Shown in pieces: positions 24,001 to 36,691 of a stretch of 64,000 bases of DNA. The stretch covers positions 21,016,750-21,080,749 of the forward strand of contig JAQFVV010012396.1 in assembly GCA_028023455.1 (NCBI GenBank), given 5' to 3'. A model generated the notes under the pieces. The model saw only the letters and a program-made list of their open reading frames with translations. It had not been told where the DNA came from and did no database searches. The first letter of the stretch is position 1. Each line of letters begins with the position of its first letter. Source of the stretch: Epiperipatus broadwayi (lineage: Eukaryota > Onychophora > Udeonychophora > Euonychophora > Peripatidae). Made by a program: the position numbers and the translations under genes.

Positions 24001-25730
24001 TTTCTTTGATACTTAACAATGTAAAATAATTATTTGGTAGAAATGATTCTATAGACACAACAATGTGTTATTTCTTATACATGCCTCTAAAATTATTAGA
24101 AAGATTGACAATAAAAATATGATATTCCCCACCAGCTTGAAAGAGCTATTATTTTAAACTAAGCTGATCATATAGCAAATATTAATTTACTTATATCTCT
24201 CAATCTATTATTAGAATATATTATTGCTATTTAAATAATTATTTTTCACAATTGGTCATTCTAAATAGTAGTACATATACAAAATTTTACATTCTCATTT
24301 GCAAGCTACTCTATTTACAACAGGTACCTCTTATGAGAGGTTACTATTGTATGATTGAATATATGTTTTCTTTGTATTATAAAACAGTCATCATCAACTC
24401 CTTCTAACCCCTTTGATCTGCATATTGAGTTTCTCTATTTTTCCAAACCATCCACTATAGGCTTAAATAATCAATGGGCTGTAAAAAGTAATGATATTAC
24501 ATATAAATGTTACTACCAGTTTTTGTTAGATATTCTTAGCTATGGAGAAGGTTGATTATATATAGTGCTTCTTTTATTGTATAACGATTAAGTAACTATA
24601 TTTATCCATTTTATATTATTGGGCTAATATCCAGAAGACAAATCCTTTTAAAGTTTAAACCCAAAACAAATATTTTTAAAATTATGCAGAACTGCTAGTC
24701 AGTTTTATATTAAGAATAAACTTCTTTTTTATTCTTTTTCATATATGTTATAGTTACATTTAGCATAAAATTACAGAAATATTTATTTTCACTCTATTCC
24801 ATAGTGAAACCACTTAAAGTAAGAATCATCAATAGATAATAGTTTTTATATAACTATTATTTACTATCTATTAATTATTCAAACTACCAATAGATAGCTT
24901 TTATTTAGGGCAGAGAAGAGTGCAATTGAATACATAAGTTAAATGTGAAAAAATTTCATAGTTTCTGTTTTTAAGCAGGAATTTGTCAAAATAAAGTATG
25001 TTTCAATGTGGAAACTATTACTTTAATGTTTTAATATACATTACTTGCAGAGTAATTTATGCCCCTCATTCAAGTACACTCTCTACAAAGTGATTTTACC
25101 TAGAAAGTGCTTTAAGTGCACAGGGTATATCAAAATCAAAAGTATAGATTCTGTACAAATTAATTGTTTAGCATAACATTGGTGTAATTTTGTTTTTGAA
25201 GATTCATAATTTTTGTAATAAAAGATATCATCTTAAAATTATTGGATTTACATTGATTATTAATAAAATGTATTGCAACTACAGTATGACTACATACATA
25301 TCAAATCATTTTATAAAGCAAACAACTTCTATTGAAAATAATTCAAACATTATTGCAGTCACTGTTCAGATAAATAATTTTTATATCGGCAATATTTGTA
25401 AATCATTAATACAAAATTGTTGTATCTTCCGATTCTAGATATTCCTACATATTTTCTGTGTTTATAGAAGCATTCAAGCAGATTTTCAACTTTTAGAATG
25501 GATGGCTTTTCAAGGAGAAACATTTTATTCCGGAAGATAGAGAACATGAACAACACCTGATTTATTGTTTGCTTTGATTAAAAATGGTTTAGTATTAGTT
25601 GTTGAATTACTGATGTTAGATCGTTTCCCCACATCAATATAAAACGAGTTTAATCTCTATTGGAATTAACTTTTTATGATTAAAAAGTTATTCCATGTGA
25701 GATGGCATTTAATGAAGGTTAACTGGAGTT
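21071..25730. other. AT-rich stretch, no supported gene
   Basis: The open frames near 21152, 22247, 24355, 25190 and 25359 are short and lack recognisable motifs. Microsatellites: (CA)n at about 22431-22446 and 23951-23968; A/T homopolymers near 21890 and 22660. No palindromic element was noticed in this 4.6 kb, a contrast with the preceding region. Confidence 0.5.
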
Positions 25731-26243
25731 CATTTATTGAATATCTTGAAAATAGTAGTAAAATATTTTTTACTTCCTCTCAGTATGTTAGGTTTAACAA
25801 ACTCATGTTAATAGATTCCAAAATAATTATCCTTAATAATATAGAAAGTAATACTTTTCAAGTCAAAACCAAACTAACAGTAATTTTTATAGTCAGTTTT
25901 TGACTAAAAATGATCTAAAAATTGCTTTCAAAATTAAAAATCATTGAACAATGCCAGAAACACCAAACAGAGAATGACCATGAAGATCATTTATTGAATA
26001 TCTTGAAAATAGTAGTAAAATATTTTTTACTTCCTCTCAGTATGTTAGGTTTAACAAACTCATGCTAATAGATTCCAAAAAATTTATCCTTAATAATATA
26101 GAAAGTAATACTTTTCAAGTCAAAACCAAACTAACAGTAATTTTTATAGTCAGTTTTTGACTAAAAATGATCTAAAAATTGCTTTCAAAATTAAAAATCA
26201 TTGAACAATGCCAGAAACACCAAACAGAGAATGACCATGAAGA
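25731..26243. repeat. 257-bp tandem duplication, recent
   Basis: Units at 25731-25987 and 25988-26243 differ at only a few positions (for example TTAATA/CTAATA and AATAATTAT/AAATTTAT). The near-identity implies a recent duplication. No coding. Confidence 0.95.
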
Positions 26244-27000
26244 AGTAAAACTTTATGTGATCAAACTATAAGCCTAGTTATTTATATAAAAATATAGTGT
26301 TTGTAAAAGTATCTCTAAAAGAGCTAATACTGTTATTGTCATTGATGTCACAATTTTGTATGCCACAATTCTAAATTTAAGATTGATAGAGAGAAAAAGC
26401 ATCACTAGAGAAAAAATCCATACTTATTTTTTACAATGCTCTTTTTATATTAATACAATAAAATCTATAGATATTCATAAATATGAATTTTATTTTGATT
26501 ATCTTAAATAAAAAAAACACAGGAGCTGGTAGCATATTTTCAGAATTTATAAAAAAAATAGGACTTAAAAGTAAAAAAAAACACTGGAAAAATTATTCAG
26601 TAACATTATTCATGCAAAAACTATTCCAATCATTTGGCATTAAAACAAAACTAGAATGACCTTATAAAAATACAAGTAGCAGGGTTCCAAAAAAGTATCA
26701 CTCAACATGTGTTCCCTACAATTATTTATATTTTTGAAGTAATCATGTGAATATTAATTTTGCTAATAGTTGAAAGTCATCTACATGTACAGCAGGATAG
26801 GTTTAGGCCAGAAAAATGCTGCCACATGTAACTTTTAAACTACTCAAACTGAAAAAGGATTTCAAAATAAATTAAATCTGGTATGATCTATATTGCTCTA
26901 ACTTCAACTTCTAGTTTTATTGAGAAAAATGTTTTTTTCAAAAAATGTAATATTCAGAAAAGTATTAATTTATTTGATAAAATGTTTTTTTTTCTCATGT
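26244..27000. other. AT-rich stretch, no gene seen
   Basis: No feature recognised. Confidence 0.45.
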
Positions 27001-27007
27001 ATCATAG

Positions 27008-27087
27008 CATCAGAAAGGAAGCAAACCTGCCAACCTGGGACAACTACTTGTAAAGCAGCTGTCACTGACCTCTCGACCACCAATGCT
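27008..27087 (-). other. tRNA-like sequence (possible SINE head)
   Basis: On the minus strand TGGTGGTCGAGAGGTCAGTG (about 27081-27062) resembles the A box and D arm of a class II (Ser/Leu-like) tRNA, and GGCAGGTTTGCTTCC near 27031-27017 resembles a decayed B box. An acceptor stem could not be closed, so this is not a functional tRNA. The region is clearly richer in GC than its flanks. Confidence 0.35.
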
Positions 27088-27227
27088 TGACTACTTGATA
27101 AAAATGTTTTCCAATAGGAAAATTCAAATGATACTAAATGCTATAACTGGTATGTGATATGACATAAATTTTCAAATGCCTTAATTTTATATTTTTAAAA
27201 CTTAGTAAGTTTTCATCTCAGTAACTT

Positions 27228-27228
<1 letters not shown>

Positions 27229-27292
<64 letters not shown>
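27229..27292. repeat. (TA)n microsatellite
   Basis: Interrupted TA repeat of about 60 bases. Confidence 0.95.
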
Positions 27293-27295
<3 letters not shown>

Positions 27296-29620
27296 AAAAT
27301 AATAATTTGAATTTAGATTGCATAGTATAAATTTTATGCCTCTCCTTTTAAATGTTCAATAGCATTTCGTATCAACTATAATCTAAACATAAGTAACTGT
27401 TATTCATCTTTTGTATATTATCATTATTGTTTTTTTCACCTTTTTAAACAAAAGTTATACTTTTTGTAATTAATGCTTACAATAATAATTTTTTTTATTA
27501 TAATATCTGATTGTAAGAAAACATCCAAATTATTCTAATTAGAAGTTTTTTTAAATAAAAGTAATTTAATTTCTCAATTTTTAAAATGTTATATTTACAT
27601 TTTTTAAATTTTTTAATAAAAAAATCTTGATATTTTATTGTAAATAATGGTTTTAATTAAAAAATAAAAATTGGAAATATAATTACATAAAGTAAATACT
27701 TTTCTAATGAGTGGTATAAGATACTTGTTGTAGCATTTATGTTACAATACCATATTGTAGATAGAAAAATAATGAATTAATTTTTAGAAATAACATTTTT
27801 TGGAAAATTGGTTGCTATTACTTGATGTGAAGCTGCAAAAACTTTTCAAACATTTCAGACATAATATATTTGGTTGGTAAAAATTGTGCCCCTGTAGGGA
27901 AAAAAGTTACTAAAATAAACTTTTGGATACTCAATTAAATATTATTATGAAAAATATTCCTCTTACAGTTATACTCATTTGCAGCAGCAACCTGTTCTTC
28001 ATATATTCCTCCATCAAATATCAGAAGAGAAGTTGCTCACTGAAAATGTATAAAAATCTGTTAAGAAGATTGGATTTTCCAGTAAATCAAGATATAATTT
28101 CATCAATTTAATACTTGTTTCAAATCAAGATTTTATTTTGGGATGATTATCTGACAATCTATTATCAAAAGATTATGGTATTAAAAGTGAAATTTTTATG
28201 TCATACCAGAGAAATGTTTTTCCAGATGCAATAACAAAGCTAGCTCTATTTAACCTTTCTAGATACAACTGGAATATTATCAACAGATTCAGGACAACCT
28301 ATGTCTGTTTTGTTCATCTTATTTATAGATGGATCTATCAGTGGCTGATATATGTTAATGTGAACAAACAAAAACTAAGAAACATATAGTTATTGACTAT
28401 CAAATTTATAGCTACAATGGCAGAATTTATTTTATCATTGGAATCTCTGAGATTTCTTTATATTATTTTGTGAATAGTTAGATTATCAAAATAAATCTTT
28501 ACATTAAGTAAATAACCTTACCATAAAAATTCATGAGATGTTTTGTTAGTATTTATTATTATACTTTTGTAGAAAACAGATTAGAAAAAAATTCTTCTTT
28601 AATTTTCAAAGCACAGAAGTAGGATATCAAAAACCCAAATCCATTACTAAAACTACAACTGTTTATTTTTTACTTTGGGCACTTTTTATTAAATTTACAT
28701 CAAATTGTTCTTTCTATAAATTTTTGAGAAATTGTTCTTTCTATAAAAATCTTTCTCTATGCTTTGAAAAGGTCTTAAAATGTAAAGGGTTTTTTCATTA
28801 TAATAAAGAATTTTTCATACTATTCTCTTCTTTTATACTCTTTCTATTATCAATAACCATAACTGCTTTCAAATTCATATTTTGCTTCTATTTCTATTTG
28901 ATTGAAATGTTTCTTTCTATATATTATTGCCTTGTACTTATTAATATTAAATTGAATTTATATTTATTTTTAGCAAACCATGTGAATACATTAAATTATT
29001 TATTTCTCATGAGAAAAACACCTATGATTGTATCATTGTCCTGGTTATACCACCATCCTCATGATTTACTTAAAATTCAATTGCTTAAACCTATTATGTA
29101 TCATAATTATAATTATAACAAAGTATAATATTAAATATATACTATTAAGAAATTAAATTCATATAATCTACATCTTATTTTATAGATAAACTACATTTAA
29201 AAATTGTATTCAGGGTTGTAATTCAGATGCAGATTTTGATTTCATGTAGCTGACCCATAAACAATCCAGCTAAATATCCAGTATTGAGTCAGTAACTGGG
29301 CATCTAGCTAATATTGTCTAAAAGGTAACATTCCAAATTAATGTGAGTTAATTAAATGAGTATTAGTGTGGCGTTTGTAAAAACAAACAACTGAATTGTA
29401 ATGTAATGTGATGAAACTTTATGATTAATAGAAAAAAATGTACTATTTAGGATGCTGAATCCATGGTAAGATTATATGGATTGCCTAACAACTGTCATTG
29501 AAGTTGTAAACCTTTAATAAATAATATCATAATGCTATAAAAATATTAAAGTCCAATAATATTAATATTTGAATATGAGTATAGTAAATATATTTAAGCT
29601 AGATGTAATTAGAGAGAATT
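27293..29620. other. AT-rich stretch, no supported gene
   Basis: The open frames at 27923-28111, 28198-28389 and 28724-29128 give hydrophobic or low-complexity peptides without known motifs. At 29246-29322 a short imperfect inverted repeat (AGCTGACCCA and later ATCTAGCTAAT) was noticed but no family was assigned. Confidence 0.45.
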
Positions 29621-29639
29621 AAATACAGACTTTCAAGAT

Positions 29640-29900
29640 CATTTTAGTCATCCACTTCATTTATATAACTAATAAACATGGCCACATATATGTGAAAAAA
29701 ATAAATGGTCTCTACTATATGTATTTCATGTTAAATTAACATTCATCAATTGGACTGGATCACCATCTCCCCCGCACATATATAGTCAGTGCTTAGTTTA
29801 TAATAAGATAGCAAATTTTTAAACATCAATGGATAGGCTTCAATCTTCTTCATTCTCCAGCTCTTCAACCATCCATAGCAATAAATAAATAAAAAGTCAT
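29640..29900 (-). mobile_element. Hammerhead repeat D, degenerate copy (minus)
   Basis: This matches the repeat at 42.1-42.5 kb and 48.4-48.8 kb in inverted orientation (CAGTGCTTAGTTTATA, CTCTTCAACCATCCAT). The ribozyme region at 29707-29764 retains a perfect stem II (ATGTTA with TAACAT) and GAAA, but the core is TTGATGA instead of CTGATGA and stem I pairs poorly, so it should be inactive. Confidence 0.7.
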
Positions 29901-29906
29901 AAGTAG

Positions 29907-30961
<1,055 letters not shown>

Positions 30962-31340
30962 TATATGTATAAAACGTTCAAATGTGTGTTAGACAATACT
31001 ATATGTAAAAACTGTAATATTTGCATGTTATATCATATCAGATGAACATGTGATGAACAAAAAAGAATCATTTTATGCCATATCAAAGAAATGGTAAGTT
31101 TAAACATTCTTATCCTGATTAGCATATTTTGCCTGTTTTGCATATTTTCACATTGTGGAAAATTAAGAGATTTTGTACTTCTTGAAAATGAAGGTTATAC
31201 CTTCGAAAACGTTAGAAGAATCAACAAAGTGTGTCATTTATGTTTTGACTTGTTTTGATTTGATTTATATATAGCTTTGCTTTTCGAATTATATAAGTGT
31301 GTGTATTTCTAATATCAACACAAATATTAAAGTTTTTATA

Positions 31341-31409
<69 letters not shown>
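31341..31409. repeat. (AAT)n microsatellite upstream of LINE copy 2
   Basis: 23 perfect triplets ending exactly where LINE copy 2 begins. Confidence 0.97.
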
Positions 31410-31922
31410 TGCCATATGGCTGAGGAGACTTTACAGCATATAATTTTCAACTGCAAGGCCATGGAGAAGATTAGATGCATTCTGCAGGGGAAATATAGAA
31501 AACAAAACACTACAATGATTCAAATTATGTCAACTTACAAAGGTAGGTCTGTACCAGCCATAAGGGCCTCAACATTTATCTTATATGCACTTTGGTGCAC
31601 TAGATTGTGTTCATATTGGGTAATAATCCCAGAAGGCATCCAGCCACATTTGAGAATAAGTTAATAGACAAGCAGATCACCATCCCAGATGTTTATGCAG
31701 CTACTTGGTCCCTGCTCAGACAAACAGCAAAGTTATAAAGAATGGACAATACAGTATATTATATGTAGACAAAAACTATGTTTTAAGCTCATGTAAATCC
31801 AGAAAGAACTCTATCAAAATGACAATATAAATGTTAAAATTTGTAATCAACTTGTAGCAGCTAATTTACTAGGTAACCACCAATGTTGTATTCTTTTGAG
31901 ACAATAAAGACCTTTTGAAACA
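31410..31922 (+). pseudogene. 5'-truncated LINE 3' end, copy 2
   Basis: The frame beginning at the (AAT)n edge reads CHMAEETLQHIIFNC, a Cys/His arrangement like the C-terminal knuckle of many LINE reverse-transcriptase proteins, then ILYALWCTRL. After a one-base shift near 31645 it continues with TFENKL and ends in LLRQTAKL with a stop at about 31737. The 3' UTR ends in ACAATAAAGACCTTTTGAAA followed by a short ATAATAAT tail. It corresponds block by block to copy 1. Confidence 0.7.
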
Positions 31923-33960
31923 TAATAATTGTAATCATGAGCTGGGAACTGTGATTATTAATGGAATTTTCTGAGTTCTGTAATTAAAGGCACACATGTT
32001 AACAACACAAGTATGTAAAACTGAATATAAACCTAAATCTTTATTATTCGTTAGAGAACATCAAATATTTAAAAATAAGCTTGTAGTGAATTGCAAGTGA
32101 TACAAATACCTTTTTATGCGGAAATCCCTACAAGTCAGTGACACTGCTCATATATATATAACTTAAGGTCATATTGTTATTAATATTAAATATTTATAAA
32201 TATAATAAAATCTATATATCTATCTTTAGAAATATGTTTACATGTAGTAAAAAGAATACTATGTGCGTGTTCATGACTTATTGTCTAAAATCTAATAATT
32301 TAATTTTTTCATTAAAAAAATAGATCTTTTTAAAGGGTGAAATCATATAAATAATAATAAAATACAGAACACGTGCGAGCAATAGCTAATTAAAACACCC
32401 AGCTAAAATCAATTTATCTGAATAAAAATTATTTCAAGCGGATTATTTTATATATAAATTATATGCAATTTATTTAAAATAAAGATAATAAGTTAAAAAA
32501 GTGGAAAGCAAAACTGAAAACAAGATAAAGTTTATTGTTTAAACTAAGCATTCCAGTGTAAAGATTTCATCTTTCAAGTGTGAAACTTAATCAATATTTC
32601 CTTCCTTCATTTCATGCAAATTTCCTGCAAATTTCAGCACTATTCAAAATCTCATCTATTCCAGGTAGCCATGGAAACTTTAGAAATAAATCAAAGAATT
32701 TTACATATTAAAAGTGCTTTTAATATGACTAAATAAATTTATAATAAAAAAATCATAAAAAACATACTTTATTAATATGAAACATTAAACATTATAGAAC
32801 AATTTACATATAAAAAAATACATATTTGAAGTTGTTAAAAACTTGCTAAAGTTTTATGTAAAAAAAAAAATAGAAAAGAAACTATAAGTATTTTTAATTT
32901 TTTAATAACTTATTTTTTAATTTTTTTTATTTATGAATATATATATATATAAGTAAATAAAGTATTTTAAAATCTCTGCTTCTCAAGCCTATATATGAAA
33001 TATTTCACTAACAATACAGTTTGTTCTTTTGCTGATCATTGCATCTAAGTTTTTTCATTTTGTTGTTTATCATCTTACTCTACAACTACTAATGTATAAT
33101 ATGTTTTTAATAAGGTTTTTAAAGTTTAATTTAATATTTATGATATTGCTAATTCTGTACTTATTCAAATGATCAAATTACAATCTTAATTTTTAGCACA
33201 ATTATTACCACTCCTACCTATTTTTTGATTTGTATTTTAAATATTTTGTATCCTAAAAATGGTTTACAGTTTTTATTTTATCTTAATGTGGATATGCATT
33301 ATTCTGTTAAAATAATTTTAATAAAGTTATAATTGAATGCTTTAAGATTTTCATAAAATAATTAGCCCTTATACTTTCAAAATCATGATCTAGAAGTCAA
33401 ATTTTAGTCAAACATATAAATATTTTTAGATTTTTAGCAGGCTAAAATGTTTTTACATAAATGGCCCACACACAATACTAGTTCCCCATTCAGTTATTGA
33501 TCACTAAATATATTTTTGGCTATTTTTAAAAATCATATAAACTTTCAGCATTTATATTATCATTTTCTTCACTACATTAATACTATGTTTGAGAAGATTG
33601 TAAAAATATTCAAAATATATACTAAATATATCACAAATTATTGTGACTAAAAAAATAGTAAAAAAATATATAGTAAACTGAATAAATAAAAAAAATATTG
33701 AAATTCATGCAAAAAAATAAATAAATTATGGACTGAATGTAAAATAAATGTAAAAAATTATGTTAAAATTAATTCTATAATAAGAGCATATATATATATA
33801 TAGTATATTTATGACATATTAAATGGAGGCTTATATGAAATAATAAAAAAAATATAGAGTTTATGTAAGGACATGTATGGATAAAATCAGAATGGTAGAC
33901 ATAATACATAATACCGATATTTTAGATGTTATAATTTACATAATCAATAAAATAATAGAA
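31923..33960. other. AT-rich stretch, no gene seen
   Basis: Extremely AT-rich. From about 33640 onward the sequence may be part of the LINE relic that becomes readable near 33990. Confidence 0.4.
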
Positions 33961-33989
33961 AATATTGCATTATCTACATTATAATAAAT

Positions 33990-34560
33990 ATCTCTACAGT
34001 AAGACCAGCTTTTAAATCTGTTGATAAAAATAATTTTGATAACTATAACACTATAAGTATTCTTCATTCAATTTTCAAAATAATAAAAAATTAAATTTAT
34101 AAAATAATCAAAAAATTATAAAAAAATAATTTGTTTAATAAAAATCAATATGGATTTATAGAAAGAAGAAACTCATACATTATTGGGGAATTTTGTAGAT
34201 AAAATTAATGGTGCATTAAATGATAAAAGATATATGTAAATACAATTATTAGGCTCTTTTATAAGCCTTTTGATATTATAGAACATAAACTGTTGATTTA
34301 CGGTTTAGAAAATTGTAAAATTATAGAAACAGTGATCATTTTTCTTAAAAATTATTTGAATAATGAATCCTGAGTGATGAAAAAAAAAAATGGAGTTCTT
34401 CAAACTTCTAAATACATTGTTGGTTTTAATTTTCATAAATGATCTATGAAATATTAATATTGAAGAATGCAATATATCAAGAAAGCCTGAACAAAATTGC
34501 CCTTTGATGATTTGACAAAGGAATTTATATTAATGGAGAAATAGAAAAATCTATGTTATT
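33990..34560 (+). pseudogene. LINE reverse-transcriptase domain relic
   Basis: Pieces of plus-strand translation follow the order of a LINE reverse transcriptase: NTISILHSIFKIIKK (the RP-I-S-L block), NQYGFIERRNS (the Q-GFR block), KPFDIIEHKLL (the KAFD-x-V-DH-x-LL block, normally holding the first catalytic Asp) and FLKNYLNN, then NGVLQTS (the GVPQGS block). Many stops and shifts, so it is dead. Jockey/CR1-type by the look of the blocks. The matching C-terminal part seems to be at 36.25-36.69 kb, beyond two inserted palindromes. Confidence 0.6.
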
Positions 34561-34953
34561 ATGTTCACCTCACACAACATATAAAAATATTAATATACAC
34601 TTTCACTTACAAACAAACAGCATATTTTATTAATTATAACAGACAGTTTATTAAATAAACAGTACATTTGTGTTAATATACATAAATTATGGAAAGTCAA
34701 TCATTCACATGCTAACATTAATGTTGTGTGACTTTAAAATTAAAAAATAAAATAAAAATTGTAATAGTGAAATGTGAGTTAGGATGGCAGACATGCCATA
34801 ATTAGCTATAACTATTATTTATGTATATATATTGATATTTTGAATAATGTAGAGTTTATTTCAGAGTTTTTTGTTTATTACATTCATATGATTCTATATA
34901 TGATAGTAATAATAATAATAATAATAATATATATATATATATAAACAAAAAAT

Positions 34954-35160
34954 GACTCATAAATCCAAGAAATAATATTATATTTCAACCAGAGGACTGA
35001 TTTTTATCAGAAAGAAAAAATACACAGTAAAATGGTGATAATCAAATCTTTTATCAAATCTGTAATTTTTGATTATCGCCATTTTACTGTGTATTTTTTC
35101 TTTCTGATAAAAACCAGCCCTCTGGTTGAAATATAATATTATTTCTTGGATTTATGAGTC
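34954..35160. repeat. Near-perfect hairpin, 95-bp arms, 17-base loop
   Basis: Arms 34954-35048 and 35066-35160 differ at only a few bases (for example GAGGACTGATT against AACCAGCCCTC). It is preceded by (TAA)n and (TA)n at 34906-34942. No coding. The small loop and high identity imply a recent origin and strong cruciform potential. Confidence 0.93.
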
Positions 35161-35204
35161 TTTTTTTGTTTTTATATGTATTTCCTTTGGTTAGTTTTTT
35201 ATAT

Positions 35205-35239
35205 ATTAATATATATATATATATATTTTATATATATGA

Positions 35240-35283
<44 letters not shown>
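35205..35283. repeat. (TA)n microsatellite, interrupted
   Basis: TA-rich tract between the hairpin and the PLE palindrome. Confidence 0.9.
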
Positions 35284-35286
<3 letters not shown>

Positions 35287-35324
35287 TATTAATCAATGTC
35301 TGTATTCCAATTATAGTAAAATAT

Positions 35325-36152
35325 ATATAATTATTCAAAACAATACAATAATTAATACAGTAAAACAATATTTAAAAAATATATATATATACCAATTTAA
35401 TAGAGGTACTTTCAACTATCTATGTAGTCGTTGTCAACTAGATTCAAATTGTATTAGAAAAAACCGTTACAAATGTAAACAAAAAGATATACGTCATACA
35501 TCAATTTTCCCACAATTCATTAATTTTTATATTGGCGGCCTGTCTATTTATCAACCGTTGCTTTTCACTTAAATAGATTAATAAATATTTCCAAAAATAG
35601 GTGTAGTATTTTAAATCAAAGTTGTGCAATATATAAATGGCTATGTGTTTGTGGAAAGGCATATATTGGGGAATGTCGATGTACATTGGAGAAAAGATCA
35701 AAGGAGCATTTGTTGTTATATAAACGAGTGCAAAAATCAAGACAAGAGAATGTTAGAAATGATGATGTATCACCATCAGTATTTTTTGATCATAATGTAA
35801 CATGTAATTATGGTTTTGATTTTGATTTTAATAAAGTTAAGATTTTGTGTATTGAAAGAAATAATAATAAACGCAAAATTAAAGAAGCTATGTTAATAAA
35901 AAGTGAAAAGCAACAGTTGATAAATAGACAGGCTGCCAATATAAAAATTAATGAATTGTGGGAAAATTGATGTATGATGTATTACTTTTTGTTTATATTT
36001 GTACCGGTTTTTCTAATACAATTTGAATCTAGTTGACAACGACTACATAGATAGTTGAAAGTACTTCTATTAAATTGGTATATATTTGTTTTTTTTTTAA
36101 ATATTGTTTTACTGTATTAATTATTGTATTGTTTTGAATAATTATATATATA
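35325..36152. mobile_element. Penelope-like element palindrome (lineage 2)
   Basis: The arms at 35325-35570 and 35901-36152 are reverse complements of the PLE 3' end, including the last 20-odd codons of the endonuclease. The centre holds the rest of the GIY-YIG domain on the plus strand. The left arm is thus an inverted, more severely 5'-truncated copy fused to the longer right-hand copy. It sits inside an older LINE relic. Confidence 0.85.
35578..35970 (+). CDS. GIY-YIG endonuclease domain of a Penelope-like element, uninterrupted
   Basis: An open frame of about 130 codons runs to TGA at 35968-35970. It includes AIYKWLCVCGKAYIG (GIY- and YIG-type strands with the C-x-CG linker), LEKRSKEH about ten residues on, and the C-terminal block KIKEA followed by INR. 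In PLEs this nuclease is fused C-terminally to the reverse transcriptase and nicks target DNA. YIG, the Arg of LEKR and the EH pair are present; the Glu expected late in the domain may be the one in KIKEA. No start codon is expected, because the copy is 5'-truncated; the frame simply opens upstream. The arm on the left repeats its last residues on the minus strand. It is intact enough to suggest recent insertion. Confidence 0.8.
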   Translation, partial: LINISKNRCSILNQSCAIYKWLCVCGKAYIGECRCTLEKRSKEHLLLYKRVQKSRQENVRNDDVSPSVFFDHNVTCNYGFDFDFNKVKILCIERNNNKRKIKEAMLIKSEKQQLINRQAANIKINELWEN

Positions 36153-36206
36153 TATAAACAGGTTAAAATATATTAGATATTTTGGAATAAAATAATACAT
36201 AAAGAA

Positions 36207-36691
36207 ATGTTTGGGAAATATCATATTAAAATACTAATTAATAAATTTAAATATTATATAAAGTTTTACAAAATAAAATATATTTTTCCTTTAAATATTC
36301 TCACTGTAATATATAAATCTTTAAGTGAATCTTTATTAAAATATGGAATAACTTTTTATAACTTTTCAAACTTTTCTAATATAAAAAGAGTAGCATTAAT
36401 TTAAGAAGAATAGTTGATCCAATTGAAGAAAATCATATAAAGATGTCTACAATGAATCTAATATTTTACTATTTATTGATTTTTTTAAATATGCAATTAT
36501 ATAAAAAAAAATTGATAGAACTTTCAACAAAACCTTATATAAAAAAGTTTGAAATGTGTCTAAGAAAAATGATTTCTAAATTGATTGATAATTTGTCTAT
36601 TGAATTAAAGAGTTTGCAATATTATATAAAAATAAAAATTACTCTAAAAAGTACAATAAAGAGGGAGGAAAAAAGAAAATCAGTAATTTAG
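36207..36691 (+). pseudogene. LINE C-terminal relic
   Basis: Two adjoining plus frames read LNILTVIYKSLSESLLKYGI and then a charged C-terminus ending at a stop near 36689. The L-x-x-IY-x-SL-x-x-S-x-L-x-YGI block resembles the region after the reverse-transcriptase fingers and palm in CR1/Jockey LINEs. Position and phase suit the downstream half of the relic at 33.99-34.56 kb. Confidence 0.45.

Noticed and set aside
27008-27087. Functional tRNA-Ser or tRNA-Leu
   Set aside because: Only A-box and weak B-box similarity; stems are broken, so it was listed as tRNA-like only.
35501-35740. 79-codon minus-strand frame
   Set aside because: Its end repeats the last residues of the GIY-YIG frame because it reads the inverted arm; the rest is antisense to the endonuclease.
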